This document shows positions 1-5,414 of a DNA stretch of 5,414 bases, one piece after another (positions within the stretch are counted from its first letter, which is position 1; each line of letters begins with the position of its first letter). Position numbers and translations under genes: made by a program. The notes under the pieces were generated by a model. It saw only the letters and a list, made by a program, of their open reading frames with translations, had not been told where the DNA came from and ran no database searches. This stretch comes from Comamonadaceae bacterium. Its GTDB lineage: Bacteria; Pseudomonadota; Gammaproteobacteria; Burkholderiales; Burkholderiaceae. Where the stretch lies: positions 1-5,414 of the forward strand of contig CANNNB010000168.1 in NCBI GenBank assembly GCA_947505995.1. Reading direction: 5' to 3'.

Positions 1-1
1 C

Positions 2-100
2 ATTGCCATTGCCATGGTGCCCTTCTTGTTGGCCGCCATTCTCTTTAGTTATTTCGGACTTCAACGCCGCACATGGCAACAAGGCGGCAGCGACAAATGA
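2..100 (+). CDS. Carbohydrate ABC transporter permease, MalF-type (C-terminal fragment)
   Basis: Only the last 32 codons are present, and the gene begins before the window. The visible peptide is a hydrophobic helix (about residues 1-20 of the fragment, rich in Ile, Ala, Leu, Phe) followed by a short polar, basic tail ending in GGSDK. This is what the last transmembrane helix and cytoplasmic end of a MalF/UgpA-type inner-membrane permease look like. The stop codon at 98-100 overlaps the start of the next permease gene as ATGA, the usual MalF-MalG arrangement with translational coupling. The assignment rests mainly on this position, because the fragment alone carries no diagnostic motif. It would form a heterodimeric channel with the next gene product, fed by a periplasmic binding protein and powered by an ATPase, both presumably encoded upstream. 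Confidence 0.7.
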   Translation: MAIAMVPFLLAAILFSYFGLQRRTWQQGGSDK

Positions 101-969
101 GCAAAGACACCCAAGACAATGTGGGCATGTCCTATTTGGACAGCAATGCCACCAAGCTTTTCAAAACCTATTTTCCACTCGTGGCGTTTTTGTTCGTCTT
201 GCTCTTCCCGTTTTATTGGATGGGCATTACCGCGTTCAAACCCGACAATGAATTGCTGTCACGCGATGGCAATCCTTTTTGGATCATCAACCCCACGCTG
301 GCGCACGTTGAAAAATTACTCTTTCGCACGGCTTACCCGCAGTGGATGTGGAACACCGTGTTGGTCTCGGTCACGGCCACCTTCTTTTCGCTGTTTGCGT
401 CTGTCTTGGCGGCTTACGCCATTGAACGTTTGCGTTTCAAAGGGGCCAAAAACACAGGCCTGGCTATTTTCTTAGCCTACCTTGTGCCGCCCTCCATCTT
501 GTTCATCCCCTTGGCTTCGGTTGTGTTTGAGTTGGGATTGTTTGACACCCGATTGGCGCTGATCCTCACCTACCCAACCTTTCTCATTCCGTTTTGCACT
601 TGGTTACTCATGGGTTACTTCCGTACCATTCCATTTGAATTGGAAGAGTGCGCCATGATCGACGGTGCCAACCGTTGGGAAATCTTGATCAAAATCATCT
701 TGCCACTGTCAGTCCCTGGCCTTATTTCTGCTGGTATTTTTGCATTCACACTTTCATGGAATGAGTTCATTTATGCACTCACCTTCATTTCATCCAGTGA
801 ATTCAAAACAGTGCCTGTGGGCGTGGTCACTGAACTGGTCGAAGGCGACGTTTACCACTGGGGCGCCCTCATGGCCGGTGCACTGTTCGGTTCTTTACCG
901 GTGGCATTCATCTACTCGTTCTTTGTAGAGTATTACGTTTCCGGCATGACAGGATCTGTCAAGGAATAA
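97..969 (+). CDS. Carbohydrate ABC transporter permease, MalG-type
   Basis: This is the inner-membrane channel subunit of a binding-protein-dependent sugar (or polyol) importer; the substrate cannot be told from sequence. The protein has 290 residues, normal for MalG-type permeases. Six hydrophobic segments lie at roughly 26-46, 87-108, 121-143, 152-174, 208-230 and 259-280. The cytoplasmic EAA loop that docks on the ATPase is clear at residues 184-203: E184, A186, G190, then nine residues to I200 and LP at 202-203, with Cys in place of the first Ala. I chose the ATG at 97, not the in-frame ATG at 73, because it forms an ATGA overlap with the upstream permease stop, has AAGGCGG about nine bases upstream, and starts MSKD like a normal permease N-terminus. 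No further transporter gene follows, so it appears to end its operon. No clear intrinsic terminator is visible in 970-1000. Confidence 0.93.
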   Translation: MSKDTQDNVGMSYLDSNATKLFKTYFPLVAFLFVLLFPFYWMGITAFKPDNELLSRDGNPFWIINPTLAHVEKLLFRTAYPQWMWNTVLVSVTATFFSLFASVLAAYAIERLRFKGAKNTGLAIFLAYLVPPSILFIPLASVVFELGLFDTRLALILTYPTFLIPFCTWLLMGYFRTIPFELEECAMIDGANRWEILIKIILPLSVPGLISAGIFAFTLSWNEFIYALTFISSSEFKTVPVGVVTELVEGDVYHWGALMAGALFGSLPVAFIYSFFVEYYVSGMTGSVKE

Positions 970-1000
970 GTTCAAACGGCTTCAAGCTAGACAAATAAAA

Positions 1001-1043
1001 CTTGATTTACATCAAGGTGTTTTAAAACTGAATGCCTACCATG
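1001..1043 (+). promoter_or_regulatory. FNR/ANR-type box and class II promoter for the usp operon
   Basis: Bases 1002-1015 read TTGATTTACATCAA, a perfect match to the FNR/ANR consensus TTGAT-N4-ATCAA; the symmetry extends one further pair to 1001 and 1016. A -10-like TACCAT lies at 1037-1042 (4 of 6 matches to TATAAT). The box centre at 1008.5 lies about 31 bases from the centre of that -10. This fits a class II activator site at -41.5 with transcription starting near 1050, leaving a short leader before the usp start. FNR-family proteins carry an oxygen-sensitive iron-sulfur cluster and activate genes when oxygen is low. Oxygen control of usp genes by ANR is known in Pseudomonas. The box is seen directly; its use here is inferred. 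Confidence 0.75.
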
Positions 1044-1067
1044 GGTCCATCACTTTGAAAGATGGAC

Positions 1068-1496
1068 ATGAAATACTTAATTGCTGTTGACGGCTCTAAA
1101 GCTTCTGAGGCTGCCGTGAAATATACGGTTTCACTTTTCAAAAACACGAAAGGTGTGAATCACATCACGCTCATCACCGTTCAAGACGACACATCGCTCA
1201 AACTGTTTAAAAAATACACGCCAAAAGGTGCAGTTGATGACTACCTGCGCGAAGGCGCCGATGCCCACTTAAGCTGGGCCATTCGGTTTCTCAACAAAGC
1301 CAATGTCGCTCACGACATGGCCATTAAGTTTGGTCACCCCAGTGTCCAAATTCTGAAAGAAGCCAAAGCTGGCGGTTTTGACATGATCATCATGGGTACC
1401 AAAGGACGCTCTGCTTGGGGTGACACGCTCATGGGGTCTGTCGCCCACAGAGTTGCATGCGCTTCCAAAGTGCCTGTTCTCTTAATTCAGCCATAA
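1068..1496 (+). CDS. Universal stress protein, UspA family (ATP-binding type)
   Basis: This is a small cytoplasmic single-domain universal stress protein of 142 residues, the normal family length. The N-terminal strand ends in VDGS at 7-10, where the Asp usually contacts adenine. Near the C-terminus the nucleotide loop G110-x2-G113-x9-G123-S124 exactly fits the G-2x-G-9x-G(S/T) signature of the ATP-binding Usp subgroup, and the final strand VPVLLI follows. I prefer the ATG at 1068 over the one at 1062: GAAAG at 1057-1061 sits about six bases before 1068 but directly touches 1062, and MKYLIAVDGS is a typical Usp start. A perfect FNR-type box upstream points to induction under low oxygen. A small membrane-protein gene starts 7 bases after the stop and is probably co-transcribed. 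The family promotes survival under stress or energy limitation; the specific partner is unknown. Confidence 0.93.
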   Translation: MKYLIAVDGSKASEAAVKYTVSLFKNTKGVNHITLITVQDDTSLKLFKKYTPKGAVDDYLREGADAHLSWAIRFLNKANVAHDMAIKFGHPSVQILKEAKAGGFDMIIMGTKGRSAWGDTLMGSVAHRVACASKVPVLLIQP

Positions 1497-1503
1497 TAAA
1501 GGC

Positions 1504-1701
1504 ATGAAGTTCACAAGAATTTATCAACCGCGGAATCCCATTTTTTGGATCTTGGTTGCTTTGAACTTTGTGTCTTTGGCGCTATCGCACATTGCCCAGA
1601 CTTATGATTTGAACTTGATCGGCACAGCCATTGTCATCGGCTTGACGGTCGTCAATGCCCTGCTCAGTGCACTGCTTGCCTGGCGCTTGGTCAATTCCTA
1701 A
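1504..1701 (+). CDS. Small two-helix membrane protein, unknown function
   Basis: I do not recognise a named family. The 65-residue product starts with a short basic stretch (KFTRIYQPRNP). A hydrophobic helix follows at about 13-30, then a short polar turn (AQTYDLN), and a second hydrophobic helix at about 38-61 ending in WRLVNS. By the positive-inside rule both ends should lie in the cytoplasm. The gene starts 7 bases after the universal stress protein stop and probably shares its FNR-type promoter. The purine stretch TAAAGG at 1497-1502 is only one base from the ATG, closer than a good ribosome site, so translation may depend on coupling to usp. No earlier in-frame start exists because a TAA lies at 1483-1485. 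Its last 11 bases overlap the convergent GTPase gene. Support for it being real is the membrane-like composition, the tight spacing and the length; conservation was not tested. Confidence 0.7.
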   Translation: MKFTRIYQPRNPIFWILVALNFVSLALSHIAQTYDLNLIGTAIVIGLTVVNALLSALLAWRLVNS

Positions 1702-2632
1702 TTTTGGCTTTGCGAGCAGTTTTCTTTTCTTTTTGAAGCGCTTCTTTGCGCAGCGCTCTTTCGGCGTCTGCTTGCAAGCCAGAGGCAAGCCACTCTGCAA
1801 ACTCGGAGGGTGTCTCTAGGGTTAAACGGCCAAGGGCTGCCGATCTGAAATCGTGGATCACAATTTCAGCAGCTTTGGTATTGTTCACTCTGCCGCCACT
1901 TTGAATAGCGCCCCGAAAGCGCGCCACAGCCTCGAGCATGGTTTCATCGGTATGGCTGCCCACATCTTTTATTTTGTAACGCAAGGCCAAAGATTGTGGG
2001 TAATTCGATATCAGGTAGTTAAGAAGTTCTAGCGCCACCTCCTCATCGTCAAAGGCATTGACACCAATGGCGCCACTGGCAGCCAAGTTGTAGCCACTCT
2101 TTTCCACGATGATGCGAGGCCAAAGCACACCGGGCGTATCGTACAAATAAAAATCGTCGGCCAAGGTAATGCGTTGCTCAAGTTTGGTCACACCCGCTTC
2201 GTCGCCCGTCTTGGCCGCTTTCTTGCCCTTCAAGGTGTTGATCAAGGTGGACTTGCCCACATTGGGAATGCCGCAGATGAGCACACGCATGGGCTTGGCC
2301 ATGCCGCCCCTGTTGGGCGCCAGTTGGTGACACGCTTCAATCAAGGTTTTGGCTGGCGAGACCATGCTGGTATCAAGACCGATGGCTTTGACGTTAGGCA
2401 TGGCGTTGTAGTGAGCTAACCAGATAAGCGTGCGCTCGGGATCGGCCAAATCTTGTTTGCTAAGGACCTTCAAGCCTGGCTTGCCTTGAATGAGTTGCGC
2501 CAACATGGGGTTGGCGCTTGAACCAGGCAACCTGGCGTCCAACATTTCAATGACAACGTCAATGTCTTTGATGCGCTCCTCAATCGCTTTGCGCGTGAGG
2601 TGCATGTGTCCGGGAAACCATTGAATTGCCAT
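1691..2632 (-). CDS. ylqF: Ribosome biogenesis GTPase RbgA/YlqF
   Basis: This is a circularly permuted GTPase of the YlqF/RbgA family, which in Bacillus acts late in assembly of the 50S ribosomal subunit. The 313-residue protein has the family order of motifs. WFPGHM is at 5-10. A G4 motif follows at 58-61, reading SKQD where NKxD is usual. The P-loop GIPNVGKST is at 121-129, the G2 Thr at 149 in AGVT, and G3 DTPG at 165-168. A C-terminal RNA-binding-type domain follows, with a tail rich in Lys and Arg (about 292-312). The start is set by the conserved N-terminus; only a weak ribosome site is visible, the bases before the ATG being the palindrome AAGCGCTT. It lies 86 bases after the Cho-type nuclease gene on the same strand, and its end overlaps the convergent small membrane-protein gene by 11 bases. 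Confidence 0.95.
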   Translation of the reverse strand: MAIQWFPGHMHLTRKAIEERIKDIDVVIEMLDARLPGSSANPMLAQLIQGKPGLKVLSKQDLADPERTLIWLAHYNAMPNVKAIGLDTSMVSPAKTLIEACHQLAPNRGGMAKPMRVLICGIPNVGKSTLINTLKGKKAAKTGDEAGVTKLEQRITLADDFYLYDTPGVLWPRIIVEKSGYNLAASGAIGVNAFDDEEVALELLNYLISNYPQSLALRYKIKDVGSHTDETMLEAVARFRGAIQSGGRVNNTKAAEIVIHDFRSAALGRLTLETPSEFAEWLASGLQADAERALRKEALQKEKKTARKAKIRN

Positions 2633-2718
2633 AAGCGCTTGAAAAATCTGACGAGTCGTTATGGGCTCTATTGTCCAATACTTCCAAGGGCAAACGCTGA
2701 CTCAAACTGACTTTTCAC

Positions 2719-3546
2719 TCATTCAGCCGATTCAACAGCTTCAATTCGTGCGTTTCCCATCATGATGGGCTTGACCAAAATCTTGTAAGTATCAAGGTCA
2801 AAACTCTGTTGAACACTGACCTTCAGTGCACTTGATTTTGAACAGGCGGTACTTAAGTAACGCCAATCTTGGATGCGGTGGCGCTGAATCCATTCACCAC
2901 TTTGCTCAACCAATTCAATTGGCCCCACAAAAGGCCAAGCATGCACTTTCAAGTCGTTAAGCGCGGCCAACATTCGCTCGTCGTGTGCAGACCTTGGTTC
3001 GTGCCCTACACATGCTCCCAAACAAGTTTTCACTTGAAGACCAAAGCACCCCCGCTTGCCGATTTTTTCTAGCCCCAATAAACCTAAACACAAACAATGC
3101 TGGTCCGCCAATTCCCGCAGTTTGCTTTGTGCAGAATGCACCGAGCCAAAGAGGCCATAAAGTCCATCTACCTTACCCAAACCCAAATCTTGGCCGTTCA
3201 CAATGTTGGGCTTCCAAAAACCATCCTGCATCACAACTTGAAGCGTACAAAGACTTCGAAGTCGTCTTAACCTGACATTGAAAATAGGATTCAGACTTTT
3301 AATGAGATGCGACTCTAACAATAGCGCACCAATTTCACCCGCAGTCTCAATGTATTCAACTTGCAAGGTTTGAGACATCATTTCGACCTCGTCTTCAGCG
3401 CGCAGGTGGGCCATGACCCTGCTTCGAATGTCCACACTTTTGCCAATATAAAGCGGCAGCGTGCCAGCACCTTTGAAGATGTAAACACCTGATGTCCTTG
3501 GCAATTGCGTCAAGGCGCTGGCGTTGAGAGGGAGACTGATAGTCAC
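2719..3546 (-). CDS. cho: GIY-YIG excision nuclease, Cho / UvrC N-terminal type
   Basis: This is a 275-residue relative of the UvrC N-terminal half, like E. coli Cho, which cuts damaged DNA on the 3' side during UvrAB-dependent nucleotide excision repair. The GIY-YIG domain occupies about 12-95: GVY at 20-22, YIGK at 33-36, Arg43, Glu78 (in LLLESH) and Asn90 (in NPIFN). These fall in the same order and nearly the same spacing as UvrC catalytic residues Tyr, Tyr, Lys, Arg, Glu and Asn. A second part at about 145-182 carries C151, C153, C167, C175 and C179, ending in CLGACVGHE as in Cho and UvrC. There is no UvrC C-terminal nuclease half or UvrB-binding domain, and no fused DnaQ-like exonuclease. 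The start is GTG at 3546 with no clear Shine-Dalgarno; no ATG or TTG lies upstream in frame before a stop, and the next Met is residue 45, inside the domain. The gene is divergent from the aldolase gene. Confidence 0.88.
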   Translation of the reverse strand: MTISLPLNASALTQLPRTSGVYIFKGAGTLPLYIGKSVDIRSRVMAHLRAEDEVEMMSQTLQVEYIETAGEIGALLLESHLIKSLNPIFNVRLRRLRSLCTLQVVMQDGFWKPNIVNGQDLGLGKVDGLYGLFGSVHSAQSKLRELADQHCLCLGLLGLEKIGKRGCFGLQVKTCLGACVGHEPRSAHDERMLAALNDLKVHAWPFVGPIELVEQSGEWIQRHRIQDWRYLSTACSKSSALKVSVQQSFDLDTYKILVKPIMMGNARIEAVESAE

Positions 3547-3575
3547 AAGGGTTGCACAAATTAGGGTTAAGCCAC

Positions 3576-3603
3576 TTGAATTCTAATGAGCTTGGGGTAA
3601 TCT
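3576..3603. promoter_or_regulatory. Possible overlapping divergent promoters between cho and the aldolase-like gene
   Basis: The 92-base gap between the two divergent starts must hold both promoters. On the minus strand TAGAAT (complement of 3580-3585) matches TATAAT at five of six bases and would start transcription near 3573, about 27 bases before the GTG; no good -35 is visible. On the plus strand TTGAAT (3576-3581) and TAATCT (3598-3603) are a weak -35 and -10 pair with a 16-base spacer, followed by GAAG at 3628-3631 as ribosome site for the ATG at 3639. The two candidates overlap, so the genes could compete. Matches this short are common by chance. Confidence 0.25.
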
Positions 3604-3638
3604 CTTGGCTCTTTCACCCAATTCATTGAAGTTTATCC

Positions 3639-4406
3639 ATGACTGTTCACACACTTCACGCCCCAAATACACAAGACGCGGTGCAACAAGTCAAAGTTCA
3701 TTTGGCAGCCGCATTGCGATTGGCCGTTTTAGATGAATTTGAAGAAGGCATCGACAACCACTTCACGGCCTGTGTTCCAGGACGTACCGATCAATATTTT
3801 GTGCTGCCATTTGGCTTGCATTGGTCTGAGGCCAAGGCCAGTGACATGATGATTTTCAATGAAGCGGGTCAAACATTAGAAGGACGCAGCCTTGTTGAGC
3901 TGTCTTGCCAAACGATCCACGCCCCCTTGCACCGACTCACGGGGGCCAAGGTTGTGTTACATACCCATCAGCCATGGGCTACTGCGCTGAATATGCTGCA
4001 AGACAATCGCCTTTTGCCCGCCACACAAACTGCCGCATTTTTCCATGGCCGAATTGCCTATGACGATACCTACACGGGTCTGGCTTCTGATATCAAGGAA
4101 GGCGAACGTTTGGCTCAATTGATGGGCGACAAAACAGTGTTGTTCATGAAAAATCATGGCGTGGTAACTGTGGGCGACACAGTAGCTCAGGCTTACAGAC
4201 GCTTGTACAAACTGGAAAAAGCCTGTCAAACCCAAGTGCTGGCTATGAGCACAGGCAAAGAATTGAACATCTTGAGTGACGAAATCATCCAAAAAGTTCT
4301 CACCCCTTCAGGCGCCGACCGCCACCCACGTGGCGACCGAGAAAGACTCTACTTCGATGCCATGATGCGCATCCTAGACCGAACCAACCCCGGCTACGCT
4401 GATTAA
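3639..4406 (+). CDS. Class II aldolase/adducin family protein
   Basis: This is a 255-residue cytoplasmic protein with the class II aldolase/adducin fold, the zinc-dependent fold of fuculose-phosphate aldolase and ribulose-phosphate 4-epimerase. The N-terminal part has GIDNHFTACVPG at 37-48, the substrate-loop region that reads G-GN-S in classical aldolases. The zinc-ligand motif is HTH at 108-110, and the third His is H173 in KNHGVVTVG. Aligning by eye on these His residues, the position of the catalytic Glu of fuculose-phosphate aldolase (E73) is Cys90 here, with Glu87 three residues earlier. This looks like the broad aldolase/adducin subgroup with YGLHW-SE and RIAYDD-Y-GLA motifs, whose reaction is not established, so no specific enzyme name is justified. 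GAAG seven bases before the ATG can serve as ribosome site. Its stop codon runs into the long inverted repeat. Confidence 0.88.
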   Translation: MTVHTLHAPNTQDAVQQVKVHLAAALRLAVLDEFEEGIDNHFTACVPGRTDQYFVLPFGLHWSEAKASDMMIFNEAGQTLEGRSLVELSCQTIHAPLHRLTGAKVVLHTHQPWATALNMLQDNRLLPATQTAAFFHGRIAYDDTYTGLASDIKEGERLAQLMGDKTVLFMKNHGVVTVGDTVAQAYRRLYKLEKACQTQVLAMSTGKELNILSDEIIQKVLTPSGADRHPRGDRERLYFDAMMRILDRTNPGYAD

Positions 4407-4559
4407 ATAATTGGGGTCAGATCAACATTAATTTGGTCAATCAGTGGGGGTAGAGGCTAAGGGCGGGCTTCCTCATATGGAGTACCAGAAATCGTCAGCC
4501 CGCCCTTAGCCTCTGCCCCCACTGATTGGAAATTAATGTTGATCTGACCCCAATTATTT
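4405..4559. repeat. Long near-perfect inverted repeat (MITE/REP-like element)
   Basis: Two arms, 4405-4469 and 4497-4559, are reverse complements around a 27-base loop (4470-4496). The outer 30 bases of each arm pair perfectly (4405-4434 with 4530-4559). A small asymmetric bulge follows (GGT at 4435-4437 against G4529). Then 32 more pairs (4438-4469 with 4497-4528) have one T/G mismatch at 4451 and 4515. This gives 61 Watson-Crick pairs plus one possible G-U. The ends read AAATAATTGGGGTCAGATC on each strand. The element holds no gene or transposase and fills the whole convergent intergenic space, beginning inside the aldolase stop codon and ending one base from the transporter stop. From memory, GGGGTCAGA-type palindromes are seen dispersed in proteobacterial genomes near REP-associated transposases; membership of such a family here is inference. 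Confidence 0.9.
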
Positions 4560-4560
4560 T
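4405..4560. terminator. Probable bidirectional terminator formed by the long hairpin
   Basis: Transcribed from either side, the inverted repeat would fold into a very stable hairpin directly after a stop codon. The plus-strand transcript would leave the stem as CCCCAATTATTTT and the minus-strand one as CCCCAATTATTTAATC, both U-rich at the end. The stem is much longer than a normal intrinsic terminator, and its outer part is AU-rich, so it may instead shield 3' ends from nucleases or block convergent antisense transcription. No other terminator is visible for the aldolase or transporter gene. Confidence 0.45.
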
Positions 4561-5414
4561 CAGGCTGACTGAAGGCGAATTCTTTCTGAGGGTTGCATGT
4601 TCATGGTCATTTGGAACAGGCCTGCCGCCAAACCGATGGCAACGGCCAGTTGCCAGGCCAGGTCGTAGTTGCCAAACATATTGAAGATATACCCACCACC
4701 CCATGCGCCTAAGAAGGAGCCTACCTGATGGCTCATGAAGGCAATGCCAGACAGCGTGGCCATGTACCTCAGTCCAAACAAGTGAATGATGAGACCAGAT
4801 ACCAATGGCACAACCCCCAGCCACAAAGTACCCAATACTGCGCCAAACACCAGCGTGCTTAAGGGTGAAGGTGGGTAAGAGAAAAACAAGTAAAGGGCCA
4901 AGGATCGCAGAATGTAAATGCCACCCAAAAGCACACGTTTGGAATACCGATCGCCTAGCCAGCCAAACAAATAAGATTCAATGACATTGAACAAACCAAT
5001 TAAGGCCAGTGTGTTGCTACCCACCGTGGGGTCCATACCGCAGATGTCAAGATAGGCAGGCAAGTGAGTGGTGATAAAAACCAATTGCAAGCCGCATACA
5101 AAAAAGGCAATGGCCAAAACGCGATAGCCTTTGTGACCTAAAGCTTCGGTAATGGCATCTGTGGCAGATTGGGGCTTGCCAGGCGCGACATCAAGTTCAA
5201 TTTGATCGGCCTTGCTGCCCCAAAAAGCAGCGGGCAGCATGACACAAGCCAAGCCCAAGAATCCAACAGCCGCCATTTGCCAATTGAAATTGGTAATGAG
5301 CGACTGCGTCATTGGGGAAGCAATGGTCAAACCAAGCGAACCAACAGCAGACACAGCGCCCATGGCGGCCCCACGCTTGGTGGCGCTCACCGTGCGGGCT
5401 GTGATGTTCATGGC
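4560..5414 (-). CDS. MFS transporter (N-terminus beyond the window)
   Basis: This is the C-terminal 284 or so codons of a major facilitator superfamily carrier, about two thirds of a usual 400-residue protein. The reading frame stays open through base 5414, so the ATG at 5411 is almost surely internal, since helices 1 to about 4 would otherwise be missing. Counting from that Met, hydrophobic segments lie near 15-38, 45-64, 97-117, 130-152, 158-178, 183-208, 215-240 and 251-271. A polar loop at about 65-95 is where the central cytoplasmic loop between the two six-helix halves should be. The MFS loop motif appears as GWLGDRYSKR at 150-159, between helices 8 and 9. The stretches THLPAYL (115-121) and SHQVGSFLG (227-235) suggest an organic-acid or oxalate/formate-antiporter-like branch, but the substrate is unknown. 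Its stop codon directly abuts the long inverted repeat, and it converges on the aldolase-like gene. Confidence 0.9.
   Translation of the reverse strand, partial: AMNITARTVSATKRGAAMGAVSAVGSLGLTIASPMTQSLITNFNWQMAAVGFLGLACVMLPAAFWGSKADQIELDVAPGKPQSATDAITEALGHKGYRVLAIAFFVCGLQLVFITTHLPAYLDICGMDPTVGSNTLALIGLFNVIESYLFGWLGDRYSKRVLLGGIYILRSLALYLFFSYPPSPLSTLVFGAVLGTLWLGVVPLVSGLIIHLFGLRYMATLSGIAFMSHQVGSFLGAWGGGYIFNMFGNYDLAWQLAVAIGLAAGLFQMTMNMQPSERIRLQSA

Noticed and set aside
73..96. Earlier start of the MalG-type permease at the ATG at 73.
   Set aside because: It would add eight polar residues and overlap the upstream gene by 28 bases. The ATG at 97 gives the normal ATGA junction with a better-placed ribosome site.
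981..989. GCTTCAAGC after the permease stop as a terminator hairpin.
   Set aside because: The stem has four pairs with a one-base loop, too small to fold usefully, and no U-run follows directly.
1582..1800. Minus-strand 72-codon reading frame across the small membrane-protein gene and the end of rbgA.
   Set aside because: Its low-complexity Lys-rich product comes from the other frame of the rbgA tail, and it lies opposite a better-supported gene.
4413..4551. Tn3-derived miniature element (TIME), because the arms contain GGGGTC and later GCTAAG.
   Set aside because: GGGG to CTAAG spans about 49 bases, not 38. The five bases outside GGGG on each side are inverted copies, not a direct target repeat, and the perfect pairing continues outside GGGG.
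4398..4568. GCTGA at 4398-4402 and again at 4564-4568, flanking the palindrome like a 5-base target duplication.
   Set aside because: The copies are not directly adjacent to the palindrome ends (2 bases away on the left, 4 on the right), and a 5-base match is likely by chance.
4495..4824. Minus-strand 109-codon frame overlapping the palindrome and the MFS gene end.
   Set aside because: It is an out-of-frame shadow with Trp/His/Arg-rich, non-protein-like composition, and it runs through the repeat.
5409..5411. MFS gene starting at the ATG at 5411.
   Set aside because: The product would lack about four N-terminal helices, and the frame remains open to the window edge, so this Met is internal.

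Overview
The window looks like chromosomal DNA from a betaproteobacterium, probably a Comamonadaceae-type freshwater or soil relative. This is inferred from the protein styles, the roughly 50% GC and the tight gene packing, and no database was searched. Nearly every base is coding. I see no rRNA, tRNA, CRISPR array, transposase gene or phage gene.

Layout. (1) Bases 2-969 (+) are the end of a carbohydrate ABC importer operon: the last 32 codons of a MalF-type permease, overlapping by ATGA a complete MalG-type permease. (2) Bases about 1001-1701 (+) form a small stress unit. A perfect FNR/ANR-type palindrome (TTGAT-N4-ATCAA) lies at class II distance from a plausible -10 element. It is followed by an ATP-binding universal stress protein and, 7 bases later, a 65-residue two-helix membrane protein. 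(3) Bases 1691-3546 (-) hold the circularly permuted ribosome-assembly GTPase RbgA/YlqF, and upstream of it a stand-alone UvrC-N/Cho-type GIY-YIG nuclease with a GTG start. The GTPase gene overlaps the small membrane-protein gene tail to tail by 11 bases. (4) Bases 3639-4406 (+) encode a class II aldolase/adducin-fold protein, divergent from the nuclease gene. (5) Bases 4405-4559 are a striking near-perfect inverted repeat: two arms of about 64 bases around a 27-base loop. It fills the whole gap between the convergent aldolase and transporter genes and touches both stop codons. (6) Bases 4560-5414 (-) are the C-terminal two thirds of an MFS transporter whose start lies beyond the window.

The genes mostly do ordinary jobs: sugar uptake, low-oxygen stress, 50S ribosome maturation, DNA repair, small-molecule metabolism and export or uptake. 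The points most worth following are the FNR-controlled usp plus small membrane protein pair, and the long palindromic element between the convergent genes, which may be a miniature mobile or REP-like repeat now acting as a bidirectional terminator. I found no clear evidence for a wholly new multigene system.
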